From NCBI GenBank assembly GCA_016845585.1, contig JAERSO010000102.1:31876-95875 (forward strand): DNA of 64,000 bases, given 5' to 3'. This DNA comes from Acidimicrobiaceae bacterium (GTDB lineage: Bacteria; Actinomycetota; Acidimicrobiia; Acidimicrobiales; Aldehydirespiratoraceae). The notes beneath the pieces are model-generated. The model was not told the DNA's origin. It searched no databases and saw nothing but the letters and a program-made list of their open reading frames with translations. Position 1 is the stretch's first letter. Every line of letters begins with the position of its first letter. Shown here one piece after another: positions 35,161-43,460 of the stretch. Position numbers and translations under genes: made by a program.

Positions 35161-36042
35161 GAGGATGTACTCGAGGCAGGCCGACGGTTGCTCAGCGCGT
35201 CCTCCGTCGATGAACTCGGCCGGCGGGTGGCCGAAGAGGCGCAGCGCCTTTGTGCCCCACCCGGCGCGGTCTTCGCCACCAACCACGGTTCCTGGACGGC
35301 GGGCGACGAACCGACACTTCCCCGTGACCTCGTTCACCAGGTCGGCTCCGTCGGCCGGACCGCAGCGCGAGATGGTGCTGTCGTGGTGCCGGTCCTGGCC
35401 AACGGCCGGGTGGTCGGCATCATCGGTGTCTCGGAACCGCGGAACGGGGCGGACCCGGCCGAGCAACTCGCACCGCTGGTCGGCGAGGGGTTGGCCAACG
35501 CCGCGGAGAAGTCGGCAACGGAGCAGCTCGCCTTCGTCGATGGGCTCACGTCGGGGCCCAATCGCCGCCGTTTCGATCTCGACCTCGCCCACCGGTCCCA
35601 GGAAGCCGCGAGCGAGGAGCGACCGGTCGCCGTCGCCATGATCGACATCGACCACTTCAAGACCTACAACGACTCGAACGGGCACCAGCGAGGCGACGAA
35701 GCGCTCCGCATCGTCGCCCAGCTGATCTCCGAGAACATCCGATCAGAGGACGCCGTCTACCGCTACGGCGGTGAAGAGTTCGCGGTCCTTCTCCCGGGTG
35801 CTGATCTGGAGACGGCGCGAGACGTCGTCGAACGCGTCCGCCAGGTCGTGGCCGGCCACGCCTTCGCGGGCGGACCGCAGCAACCGGGTGGTCGTGTGAC
35901 GATCTCCGCCGGGGTCGCGGCGGCACCGCCGCCCGATGGCACGGCAATGCTCCAGGCAGCTGACGAGGCGCTCTATCGATCCAAAGCGGGCGGTCGCAAC
36001 CGCATCAGCCTCGCGCCACCGGCCACGGCTGACCGCCGCTAG
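35152..36042 (+). CDS. GAF-GGDEF diguanylate cyclase, 5' part uncertain
   Basis: About 296 residues with real coding character. Earlier in-frame text to ATG 34894 is out of register with the coding pattern. A GAF-like domain (LSASSVDELGRRVAEEAQRL, VVPVLANGRVVGIIGVSEP) covers the first 150 residues. The GGDEF domain follows: DIDHFKTYNDSNGHQRGDEAL, the active-site GGEEF, and RSED five residues before it, which is the RxxD inhibitory I-site. So it should make cyclic-di-GMP and be inhibited by it. The family's LTGL.NRR reads LTSGPNRR. Whether it is translated depends on the frameshifts just upstream. Confidence 0.7.
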   Translation, partial: RKPEDVLEAGRRLLSASSVDELGRRVAEEAQRLCAPPGAVFATNHGSWTAGDEPTLPRDLVHQVGSVGRTAARDGAVVVPVLANGRVVGIIGVSEPRNGADPAEQLAPLVGEGLANAAEKSATEQLAFVDGLTSGPNRRRFDLDLAHRSQEAASEERPVAVAMIDIDHFKTYNDSNGHQRGDEALRIVAQLISENIRSEDAVYRYGGEEFAVLLPGADLETARDVVERVRQVVAGHAFAGGPQQPGGRVTISAGVAAAPPPDGTAMLQAADEALYRSKAGGRNRISLAPPATADRR

Positions 36043-36099
36043 GACCAAGCGGTCCGGATCGGTGCGTGACGGGTCGAGCCGACGAGCTAGCGTGCCTTC

Positions 36100-37086
36100 G
36101 TGGAGATCGAACCGGCGTACACCGAGGTTCCCCGTCTTGCGGCTGGGTCAGACGAGAGCATCGACCATCTGGAGTCCGAGGGGTTCGTGGTCATCGCCGA
36201 CGCGCTGTCGCCCGAGCAGACCACCCGGGCGCTCGATCTGACATGGGACTATCTGGAGGCGCTCGGCACCGGGATCGACCGCGCCGACCCGATGACGTGG
36301 GGCGATGACCGTTGGCCGGTCGCCGTTCACGGCGGCATCATTCCCAGCCAGGGAATCGGCCACTGCGCGGCGCAGTGGTTCATCCGTTCTGCGCCGGCAG
36401 TGAAGCGGGCCTTCGCCGCGATCTGGGAGGACGATGATCTGCTGGTCAGCTTCGACGGGATGGCGCTCTGGCGCCCGACCGCCGTGAATCCCGACTGGCA
36501 GACGAATCGCGGGGGCTCGTGGCTCCACATCGACCAGCACCCGATCGGGCGGCCGGGCTTCCACTGCGTCCAGGGCCTCGTGTCGTTGCTGCCCACATCG
36601 CCGGCGACCGGGGGCAACGTCCTGATCCCCGGCTCGCACCGACTCTTCGACTCCATTCCCGACCGCTACGAAGCGCGCCTCGCCCGGATCGATCCGACCA
36701 TCGACCACTTCCGCTACCCGGCCGATGACCCGCAGCTGCTCTCGACCCCTCCGATCATGCCGCACCTCGAAGCCGGCGACCTGCTGCTGTGGGACTCACG
36801 CACCGTGCACTGCTCGAGCCCGGCCCTGGCACCGGACCCGGATCATCGAGACCTCCTACGCGCCGCCAGCCTGGTGTGCATGATGCCCGCCGCGCGATCG
36901 AACCCGTCGGTCATCGCTCGCCGCCGCGCCGCAGTGGCCGACCTCACGTCGACCACCAACTGGAGCGACCGATTCATCGACGCGGACCGGTTCCCCCAGG
37001 TTCTCGCCGAATCAGGGCGGACATTCGTTCTGCCCCCGGTGCCGGCGCTGACCCCGGCGCAGCAAGCTCTGGTCGGCGGGCGGTAG
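36100..37086 (+). CDS. PhyH family oxygenase E
   Basis: A 328-residue protein from GTG 36100. The His-x-Asp is in LHIDQHP near residue 145 and the distal His in DSRTVHCSSPAL near 230, with the Arg in the segment after it (DLLRAAS). The body (FVVIADALSP, GNVLIPGSHRLF) is PhyH-like, but it is more distant from the other four PhyH genes here. It is convergent with the DmdA-like gene. The substrate is unknown. The cut-down GGDEF gene upstream is 57 bases away. Confidence 0.8.
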   Translation: MEIEPAYTEVPRLAAGSDESIDHLESEGFVVIADALSPEQTTRALDLTWDYLEALGTGIDRADPMTWGDDRWPVAVHGGIIPSQGIGHCAAQWFIRSAPAVKRAFAAIWEDDDLLVSFDGMALWRPTAVNPDWQTNRGGSWLHIDQHPIGRPGFHCVQGLVSLLPTSPATGGNVLIPGSHRLFDSIPDRYEARLARIDPTIDHFRYPADDPQLLSTPPIMPHLEAGDLLLWDSRTVHCSSPALAPDPDHRDLLRAASLVCMMPAARSNPSVIARRRAAVADLTSTTNWSDRFIDADRFPQVLAESGRTFVLPPVPALTPAQQALVGGR

Positions 37087-37093
37087 AAGACCG

Positions 37094-37115
37094 GGCCGGC
37101 AACCTTCAGCCGGCC
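37094..37115. terminator. hairpin between PhyH E and DmdA-like gene
   Basis: GGCCGGC, eight-base loop, GCCGGCC lies at the junction of convergent genes and includes the stop of the minus-strand gene. It has no T-run, and it is a candidate shared terminator. Confidence 0.45.
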
Positions 37116-38266
37116 GCGGCCAAACGCTTGTTGGGATCGTAGAAAGGCTTCGGTGACACCGTGCCGGTCCGGATCCCTTCGGGCAGCTCCACATGGACGG
37201 CAGTACCGAGTGGGCTCGACCGGGTTTCGACGATCGCCAGAGCGATGTTCTGCTCCAGTCGCGGCGAGTAGACGGCCGAGGTGACGTGGCCGACGGGCCC
37301 CCCGTCGTGGCTCACGGTCCACTTCTCCGGATTCGACCCGACCAGTGGGGGTCCATCGAGGACGAGACCGACGAATCGCCGGTCGACGCCGTCCGCCTGA
37401 ATCCGACGAAGCGCGGCCTTCCCCACGAAGTCGGAGTCGAGGTCGAGATCGATCAGCCGATCCATTCCCAGCTCGAACGGGTTGACGGAGAGGTCCATAT
37501 CGGCTTGATAGGACAGCATCGCACCCTCGATTCGCCGGATGCTCGATGTGTGCCCAGGGTGAAGTCCCATCGGCTGCCCGACCTCCATCAGTCGCTCCCA
37601 GAGCCGGTCGCCGGCCGAGCCATCGCGGAGGAAGATCTCGTAGCCCAGCTCGCTCGACCAGCCGGTGCGGGAGATGACGAGCGGCACTCCATCCCACTCG
37701 TGTTCGACGAACCGGTAGTAGCGCAGATCGCGGAGGTGTTCGCCGAACGTCGCGCGCAGGATGTCACGCGACTTCGGACCCTGGAGCTGCAACGGCGCGA
37801 CGTCGGGCTCTCGGATGGTCACCTCCATGCCGGAGTTCACGGCCAGGCCCTTCGCCCAGAGGATCACGTCGCTGTCCGCGATCGGCAGCCAGAAGTGATC
37901 CTCGGCGAGCTTCAGCAGGATCGGATCATTGATCACGCCGCCCTGGTCATCGACGAGGATCACGTACTTGCACTGGCCGACCTCGCAGGTGGACAGGTCG
38001 CGGGGGCACAGGAGTTGCGTGAAGCGAGCGGCATCGGGACCCGTGATCTCGACCTGGCGCTCGACGGCGACATCACACAGGATCGCCTCGTTGACCAGGT
38101 TCCAGAAGTTCTGGGTCTGGTCGCCGAAGTCGCGGGGAATGTACATGTGGTTGTAGACCGAGAGACCGGTCGCACCCCAACGCAGCGCTGCATCCGTGTA
38201 GGGCGACTTTCGAACCTGTGTACCGAAGCTCAGCGAGCTGAAGTCCTGGCGCGTTGGCGCTTCCAC
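37106..38266 (-). CDS. DmdA-like dimethylsulfoniopropionate demethylase / GcvT family
   Basis: A 386-residue folate-binding aminomethyltransferase-fold protein. VYNHMYIPRDF, DVAVERQVEI, the PRDLST box, GQCKYVILVDDQGGVINDP, KLAEDHFWLPIADSD and EPDVAPLQLQGPK follow DMSP demethylase DmdA block by block. ARTGWS-like text (ISRTGWSSELGYEIFL) lies between GcvT and DmdA patterns, so a DmdA-like side branch is possible. It would pass a methyl from DMSP or a related onium compound to tetrahydrofolate. The CaiB-type gene lies 57 bases upstream in the same direction. No dmdB/C/D acyl-CoA genes are beside it. Confidence 0.68.
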   Translation of the reverse strand: MEAPTRQDFSSLSFGTQVRKSPYTDAALRWGATGLSVYNHMYIPRDFGDQTQNFWNLVNEAILCDVAVERQVEITGPDAARFTQLLCPRDLSTCEVGQCKYVILVDDQGGVINDPILLKLAEDHFWLPIADSDVILWAKGLAVNSGMEVTIREPDVAPLQLQGPKSRDILRATFGEHLRDLRYYRFVEHEWDGVPLVISRTGWSSELGYEIFLRDGSAGDRLWERLMEVGQPMGLHPGHTSSIRRIEGAMLSYQADMDLSVNPFELGMDRLIDLDLDSDFVGKAALRRIQADGVDRRFVGLVLDGPPLVGSNPEKWTVSHDGGPVGHVTSAVYSPRLEQNIALAIVETRSSPLGTAVHVELPEGIRTGTVSPKPFYDPNKRLAAAG

Positions 38267-38290
38267 GTTCCCCCCGAGGATTGCCTCCGC

Positions 38291-38305
38291 TTAGCCTACG
38301 GCTAA
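38291..38305. repeat. small inverted repeat ahead of DmdA-like gene
   Basis: TTAGCC-TAC-GGCTAA lies 24-38 bases upstream of the DmdA-like start in the 57-base gap after the CaiB gene. It could be an operator or a weak attenuator stem. Six-base arms make chance occurrence possible. Confidence 0.3.
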
Positions 38306-38323
38306 TACCGGTCCGATCGAACG

Positions 38324-39406
38324 TCAGATCTCAAAGACCGGCGCGGGCTGACGGATCCGCCCGACCTCGGGATGATCGACCTCTCGGATGCTCTGCGTTG
38401 CCAGGACCTGCGGGTGATCGTGCAGCGTTGCCCGGGATTCCACTCGAGACGCCGGCACGTCGTGAGCCCAGAGCGTCGAAAGCAACCCATCGAGATCGTC
38501 ATGGGCACGTACGGCCTCATCGACCATCTCCAGCAACTCAGCACGCCCCTTTCGGCGCGCCTGCTCGTCGGCATAGGTCGGGTCGGCGAGCAGGTACTCG
38601 AGCCCCAGGGCGGTCAACGCGCCGACCATCTCACTGTCGGTCACGACGCTGTACGCCAGGTGGCCGTCGCCGGCGGTGCTCAGGAAATAAAGGCCCGAGT
38701 AGTCGGGCCGTGCAACCACGCCGTCCTCCTCCACGAATGTGTGGTTGTACATCCCGTCGGGCCAGTTGAAGTGGACGCCACAGTCGAACATGTTGAGGTC
38801 GACGTGTTTTCCGACACTCGTCCCGCTGGTCAGGCGCTGCTGCGCCCGATCGAGAAGGGCTCCGAGTGCCGCCTGCACGGCATAGAGCGACGTGACCTTG
38901 TCGACGATGATCCCCTGGAAGAGCTGGGGACCACCGGTCAACGAGTCGACCTGGGTGTCACAGATTCCCGAGGCAGCCTGGATGATCGGGTCGTACACAC
39001 GAAAGCCCGACATCGGACCCTCCGGGCCGAATCCCGAAATCGAGAGACAGATCAGCTCGGGATTGCGCTCGTGAAGCGCCTCCCAACCGAGGCCCATTCG
39101 ATCCATGGTTCCCGGACGGAAGTTCTGCACCACCATGTCGGCGCCGTCGATGAGGGCGAGGAGCTCCGCCAACCCGGCCTCGGACTTCGCGTCGATCGTC
39201 ACCACCTCCTTGCCGATGTTGCAGGTCGTGTACATGGCCGAGATGCCGTTGCGCATGGTGCCGATGAACCGAGCGATGTCGCCCAGCCCGGGGGCTTCGA
39301 CCTTGATCACGCGTGCGCCCTGATCGCTGAGCATCTGTGCCGCGAACGGACCCGACACGACCGTCGAGAGATCGACGATGACGACGCCTTCGAGAAGTTG
39401 TCCCAT
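38324..39406 (-). CDS. CaiB/BaiF family CoA-transferase, short C-terminus
   Basis: A 360-residue family III CoA-transferase, about 40 residues shorter than the other one in the window. It ends at RQPAPVFEI, where others continue to a final helix. Conserved blocks: LSTVVSGPFAAQMLSDQGARVIKVE, NIGKEVVTIDAK, VVQNFRPGTM, SISGFGPEGP, and the catalytic Asp in LNMFDCGVHF. It would activate an acid with CoA from another thioester. It lies directly upstream of the DmdA-like gene, so it may handle the demethylated sulfur acid or a betaine acid, by context only. The 284-base gap to tmpA on its other side is a divergent control region. Confidence 0.85.
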   Translation of the reverse strand: MGQLLEGVVIVDLSTVVSGPFAAQMLSDQGARVIKVEAPGLGDIARFIGTMRNGISAMYTTCNIGKEVVTIDAKSEAGLAELLALIDGADMVVQNFRPGTMDRMGLGWEALHERNPELICLSISGFGPEGPMSGFRVYDPIIQAASGICDTQVDSLTGGPQLFQGIIVDKVTSLYAVQAALGALLDRAQQRLTSGTSVGKHVDLNMFDCGVHFNWPDGMYNHTFVEEDGVVARPDYSGLYFLSTAGDGHLAYSVVTDSEMVGALTALGLEYLLADPTYADEQARRKGRAELLEMVDEAVRAHDDLDGLLSTLWAHDVPASRVESRATLHDHPQVLATQSIREVDHPEVGRIRQPAPVFEI

Positions 39407-39689
39407 GGCTCCCTACTCCCCTGCTGCCTGCGCAGCGTCGTCGGTCATGGACATGACGGGCACCCTAGATCACGGCGATGAACCGGACTTGGTGGCATCG
39501 TCATGTCAAGTCGCCAGGCTCACCCAGATGGTCATCAGGCACCTGAGTTGGACCGCCACCAAACAAGATCGCCAAGAGACCATTGTCTCGGATCGTGCAG
39601 GTTCGGTTCAGCCAGATTCTCACACGTATTGGTGTACACCATTGAAGTTCGTCTCTACCATCACTCCCACCGAGTGGGCAGGAGCATGC
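39407..39689. promoter_or_regulatory. divergent control region of CaiB and tmp operons
   Basis: The 283 bases between the CaiB start and tmpA hold no convincing gene. The frame that runs through on the plus strand has poor third-position bias and no ribosome site before 39690. The region is less GC-rich than its surroundings toward tmpA and contains the PhnF-like palindrome at 39630. Both promoters must lie here. Confidence 0.55.
39630..39641. promoter_or_regulatory. PhnF/HutC-type operator palindrome upstream of tmpA
   Basis: TGGTGTACACCA is a perfect 12-base palindrome 49 bases before the tmpA ATG. It fits the TGGTnTAnACCA form reported, as I recall it, for PhnF, and the GT-TA-AC core of HutC-group GntR regulators. 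A HutC/PhnF-type regulator is the third gene of this operon, so autoregulation and control of tmpAB is the natural reading. Confidence 0.6.
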
Positions 39690-40787
39690 ATGGCCATCAG
39701 CACCGTCGACCATGACCAGCAGTGGCTGGATGTCCGGTTCAGCGACGGCACCGTGTCGCGCTTCCTCGGCTCGTGGTTGCGCGACAACATCGGCGCCGGG
39801 CGTCACATCAGCGGCGGGCAGCGAACCTTCGACATCAACTCCCTCCCCGCGATGACGATCGCCGATGCTCGCCACGACCACCGGGCAGTGACCGTGTCGT
39901 TCGCCCCGGAGGGTCTGGATGAGACGTTCGACGAGGACTGGCTCCGGTCCTTCGGTCGAGAGAGCCCCGACGTCGTCCCCGCGCCGACCCTGTGGGGTGC
40001 CGAGCTCCAGGGCTCACTGCACTTCGAGGACTTCCCGTCGCTGGTCGATGATTCGAAGCGGCTCGCCGCCTGGCTGACCCATGTCCGCGACCATGGCTTC
40101 GGGTTGTTGGAGAACGTACCGACCGAACCCGAATCCATCTTCACGGTCGTGGACCTCTTCGGCTACGTGCGCGAGACGAACTACGGCCGATTGTTCGACG
40201 TCCGCGTCGAGCCGGATCCCGCGAACCTCGCGTTCACGAGTCTGCGGATCGGGATGCACACCGACAATCCCTACCGCGATCCCGTGCCCGGTCTCCAACT
40301 GTTGCACTGTCTGATCAATGACTCCGATGGTGGCGAGAACCAGCTCTGCGATGGCTTCGCCGTCGCCGACCGAATCCGCCGGGATCACCCCGATGCCTTC
40401 GAACTGCTCACGACCCAGCGGGTCCGATTCCGGTTCCTGGAGGAGGGTTCCACCGATCTACAGTCGTACGTGCCGCTCATCGATCTCGACGCAGCCGGGA
40501 ACGCGCGCGGGCTTCGCTACAACAGTCGATCGATCCAGGCGTTCGACATGCCTGCGGATGTCATCGCCGGCTACTACGACGCCTACCGGATTCTCGGGGA
40601 GGCCCTGCACGACCCCGAAGGACTGATCGAGTTCCGGCTGGAGCCGGGTCAGCTGATGGTGTTCGACAATCAGCGGGTGCTCCATGGCCGCTCGGCGTAC
40701 AACGAAGGACGGCGCCACCTCCAGGGGTGCTACGCCGACAAGGACTCCCTCCACTCACGGATCCGTACCCTGGAGGCGCAGGGATGA
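39690..40787 (+). CDS. tmpA: TmpA-like 2-(trimethylammonio)ethylphosphonate dioxygenase
   Basis: A 365-residue protein with an AGGAG site before ATG 39690. Upstream in-frame ATGs lie in the control region. The N-terminal DUF971-like domain (WLDVRFSDGTVSRFLGSWLRDN) precedes a TauD/TfdA-type Fe(II)/2-oxoglutarate domain: GMHTDNPYRDP (His190, Asp192), and NQRVLHGRSAY (His332) with Arg after it. The family is that of gamma-butyrobetaine dioxygenase. Its overlap (ATGA) with a PhnZ-type HD oxygenase identifies the TmpA-TmpB pair, which hydroxylates and then cleaves trimethylammonioethylphosphonate to glycine betaine and phosphate. The Zn-binding Cys of the N-domain are absent. A plain butyrobetaine hydroxylase is the alternative. 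Confidence 0.78.
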   Translation: MAISTVDHDQQWLDVRFSDGTVSRFLGSWLRDNIGAGRHISGGQRTFDINSLPAMTIADARHDHRAVTVSFAPEGLDETFDEDWLRSFGRESPDVVPAPTLWGAELQGSLHFEDFPSLVDDSKRLAAWLTHVRDHGFGLLENVPTEPESIFTVVDLFGYVRETNYGRLFDVRVEPDPANLAFTSLRIGMHTDNPYRDPVPGLQLLHCLINDSDGGENQLCDGFAVADRIRRDHPDAFELLTTQRVRFRFLEEGSTDLQSYVPLIDLDAAGNARGLRYNSRSIQAFDMPADVIAGYYDAYRILGEALHDPEGLIEFRLEPGQLMVFDNQRVLHGRSAYNEGRRHLQGCYADKDSLHSRIRTLEAQG

Positions 40788-41326
40788 ACGCCGTCGACGA
40801 ACTGGCCGAACTCATGGCCGCCCGCGGCGGACGCAACTACGGCGAAAACATCTCCATCGCCGAACACTCACTGCTGACCGCGGCGTCGGCGGAGTCGCAC
40901 GGCGCGCCCGACGCCCTCGTCGCCGCCTGTCTGTTGCACGACGTCGGACATTGGCTCGACGAGCCCGACGATGAGTACGGCATTCACTCCCACGGTGACA
41001 CGGGAGCCGACTGGGTGGCCAAGCGATGGCCCGCGGCCGTCGCCGAGCCGGTGCGTCTGCATGTGGCCGCCAAGCGATATCTGTGTGCCACCGACCCGGA
41101 CTACCACGACCGCCTCTCCCCAGCCTCGCAGTACACCCTCACCAAGCAGGGCGGACCGATGTCGGCCGAGGAAGTCGCTGCCTTCGAGGCCCGACCGCAC
41201 TCCGACGACGCCGTGCAGCTGCGCCAATGGGAAGACGATTTCGGGAAGCTCTCGGGTCGCACGATCCCGCCGCTTTCACACTTCCGACCACTCCTCGAGC
41301 GGCTCGCGACGGGGTCGCCCACATGA
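40784..41326 (+). CDS. tmpB: TmpB-like HD-domain mixed-valent diiron oxygenase
   Basis: A 180-residue PhnZ-type HD protein. Ligands: EH (27-28), LLHDVGH (His52, Asp53, His56), HSHGDTGADW, and LHVAAKRYL (His93, Lys97), the last typical of PhnZ/TmpB rather than hydrolytic HD proteins. Near the start, NYGENIS matches the substrate-gating Tyr/Glu loop of PhnZ in its Glu, with the Tyr shifted by one. TmpB oxidatively cleaves (R)-1-hydroxy-2-(trimethylammonio)ethylphosphonate to glycine betaine and phosphate. It is translationally coupled to tmpA and to the regulator gene (ATGA at both ends). Cleavage of hydroxy-aminoethylphosphonate is the alternative. Confidence 0.78.
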   Translation: MNAVDELAELMAARGGRNYGENISIAEHSLLTAASAESHGAPDALVAACLLHDVGHWLDEPDDEYGIHSHGDTGADWVAKRWPAAVAEPVRLHVAAKRYLCATDPDYHDRLSPASQYTLTKQGGPMSAEEVAAFEARPHSDDAVQLRQWEDDFGKLSGRTIPPLSHFRPLLERLATGSPT

Positions 41327-42087
41327 CGGCCCGCGACTTCCCCGTCTACATGCAGATCGTGGACACCCTGCTCGATCGGATCGAGAGCGCCGAACTCACT
41401 CCGGGCGACCGACTCCCCTCGGAACGGGCGCTCGCCGCGGAGTTCACGGTCAATCGACGCACGATTCGCCAGGCCCTCGAAGTCCTCGAACGGCGCGGCC
41501 TCGTGGAACGGCGCCGGGGGGCGGGCACGTTCGTCTCCGAGCCCCGGCTCGAACGCGGTGCAGCGGAGTTCTTCCACTTCACCGAGCGGATCCGCGAGCG
41601 GGGCTTCGCTCCCGGCGCACAAGTCCTCAGCCTCGAAGAGGTCGCACCCTCGCCAACCGTCGCCACCGAACTCGAACTGGCGCCTGGAGCGATGATCTAT
41701 CGCTGCCATCGCCTGAGGTCGATCAACGCGCAGCCCATCCTGATCGAGACGTTCGCGCTACCCGCCGACCTGGTGCCCGGGTTCGAACGGTGCGATGTCG
41801 GCCAGAGGTCCGTGTACGACGTGATGCGCACCGAGTACGGCATCGAGGTCGAGTACGCCCGTCAGAGCCTCGAAGCCGTCGCTCTCAGCGAAATCGAGGC
41901 CCAGTGGCTCGGTGCCACCCCGGGCGCACCCGCCATGCTCGAACGCCGCCTGGCCTACGACAAGAAGGGTCGACCGGTCGATCACGGCACCGACCTCTAC
42001 CGCGGCGACCGCATCCGCTTCGTCACCGACGCGGCCGCCGTCGCCGTGCCGCTGGACGGCACCCTCGACAGTCTCCATGCCCCGTAG
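41323..42087 (+). CDS. GntR-family regulator, HutC/PhnF type
   Basis: About 254 residues from the ATG that overlaps the tmpB stop. The N-terminal winged helix (YMQIVDTLLDRIESAELTPGDRLPSERALAAEF, TVNRRTIRQALEVLERRGLV) is followed by a UTRA ligand domain (FHFTERIRERGFAP, YRCHRLRSINAQPILIE, YGIEVEYARQSLEAVAL, DHGTDLYRGDRIRF). PhnF-type members repress phosphonate genes. Its place in the tmpAB operon, with a PhnF-like palindrome ahead of tmpA, indicates that it controls this operon in response to the phosphonate or to glycine betaine. It overlaps the following MFS gene by eleven bases. Confidence 0.88.
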   Translation: MTARDFPVYMQIVDTLLDRIESAELTPGDRLPSERALAAEFTVNRRTIRQALEVLERRGLVERRRGAGTFVSEPRLERGAAEFFHFTERIRERGFAPGAQVLSLEEVAPSPTVATELELAPGAMIYRCHRLRSINAQPILIETFALPADLVPGFERCDVGQRSVYDVMRTEYGIEVEYARQSLEAVALSEIEAQWLGATPGAPAMLERRLAYDKKGRPVDHGTDLYRGDRIRFVTDAAAVAVPLDGTLDSLHAP

Positions 42088-43393
42088 ATCGTCGAGCCAC
42101 AGCCCGGACTGGGGTGAGTTCGGGCGCCGGCCGGCCTTCATCCTCGCGGCCGTCGTCTTCATCGACGCCGTGGAACGAGGAATCCTCCCCGGCGTCCTGT
42201 CCGATGCGCAGGATGACCTCGGATTCAACGATTTCCAGGCCGGGTTACTCGGAAGCGCCGTCATCGCCGCCAGTGCGGTGATCGTGATCCCCGCGGGGCG
42301 CATGGCCGACCGATTCAACCGCCCCCGCATGATCGCCGCGGTGTTGGCCTCCTGGGGCCTCGTCGCGGCATGCACGGCCGGAGTTCGGAGCTTCGGACAG
42401 TTCCTGGCTGCCCGTGCCGCGCTCGGCATCGCCGACACGATCGACAATCCGGCGTCCGCCTCGCTCGTCGCCGACTACTACCCGGCCACCGTTCGCGGAC
42501 GAGCATTCGGAATCCTCCGTATCGCACCATTGATCGGCACCGCGGTCGGCACCGGGGTCGGTGGATTGGTTGCGTCGACCCTCGGGTGGCGGTGGGCGTT
42601 CTTGATCGTCGGCGTACCCGGGTCGTTGTTCGCGCTCGTCGTTCTGAGCCTCCCCAACCCGACCCGAGGCCGGCAGGAAGGTGTGGTCGAGGAGATCCGC
42701 GACCCATCCGTTTCAACTCTCGCCCAACTCCGATTGCTCTGGCGCATACCGTCGCTTCGCGGCCTCGCGATCGGGCTGGGCGCGATCGGAATGGTCCTCG
42801 GAATCGCGTTCTGGTCGCCGAGCTTCTTCGAGCGGCACTACGACATGTCGACGAGTGCTGCGGCAGGCTCGTCGTCGTTGGCGATTCTCGTCGGCGGTCT
42901 CGTCGGCACCTGGCTCGGGGCGCGGCGAACCGACCATCGACGCGCTGCCGATCCGGCGAGCGCGGCGAGGGACGCCGGGCTCGCCTTTGCCGCGGCCACG
43001 GCGGCGTTCATGGTCGGTTTCGGCGTGGTTCTGCCGGCCGGCCCGGCCATCGTTCTGCTCACGATCGGGGTCGCCGCGATGGCTTCCACCCTGCCGGGCT
43101 TGTTCGCCACCATTGCTGAAATCGTTCCTGTCTCGGATCGCGGAATGGCGTTCTCGCTGGCAGCCTTCGTCTCCACGGCCATCAGTGCGATCTCCGCACC
43201 GCTCATCGGTGTGATCGCCGATCAGTTCGAATTCACATCGACCGCAGGGGCCGCCGATGCCGCCGTCGAGGGAGATCTCAGACTCGCCCTGCTGATCGTG
43301 ATGCCATCGATCGCCGTTGGCGGCCTGCTCGTGCGCTCAGCATCTCGGCACATCCTGGCTGACCGGCGACAGGCAGGCACCGCGGGCGAGTGA
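42077..43393 (+). CDS. MFS transporter of the tmp operon
   Basis: About 438 residues, twelve hydrophobic segments. The first begins near residue 18 (PAFILAAVVFIDAVERG). The loop after TM2 has GRMADRFNRPRM (motif A). TM4/5 has the MFS signature region (SLVADYYPATVRGRAFGILR). It resembles sphingolipid/hexuronate-type MFS carriers. Its start lies eleven bases inside the regulator gene, so it belongs to the tmp operon and may bring in the trimethylammonium phosphonate or export betaine. This specificity is inference. Confidence 0.85.
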   Translation: MPRRSSSHSPDWGEFGRRPAFILAAVVFIDAVERGILPGVLSDAQDDLGFNDFQAGLLGSAVIAASAVIVIPAGRMADRFNRPRMIAAVLASWGLVAACTAGVRSFGQFLAARAALGIADTIDNPASASLVADYYPATVRGRAFGILRIAPLIGTAVGTGVGGLVASTLGWRWAFLIVGVPGSLFALVVLSLPNPTRGRQEGVVEEIRDPSVSTLAQLRLLWRIPSLRGLAIGLGAIGMVLGIAFWSPSFFERHYDMSTSAAAGSSSLAILVGGLVGTWLGARRTDHRRAADPASAARDAGLAFAAATAAFMVGFGVVLPAGPAIVLLTIGVAAMASTLPGLFATIAEIVPVSDRGMAFSLAAFVSTAISAISAPLIGVIADQFEFTSTAGAADAAVEGDLRLALLIVMPSIAVGGLLVRSASRHILADRRQAGTAGE

Positions 43394-43460
43394 CCGACCG
43401 CCGATGGACGGTCCGATTGATCGGCCCCGACGCCGTTGGGCGCCCACCTAAGCTGCGACG

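Noticed and set aside
39378..39689. N-terminal extension of TmpA from ATG 39378
   Set aside because: The stretch has poor coding bias, contains the operator palindrome and has no ribosome site, while ATG 39690 has AGGAG.
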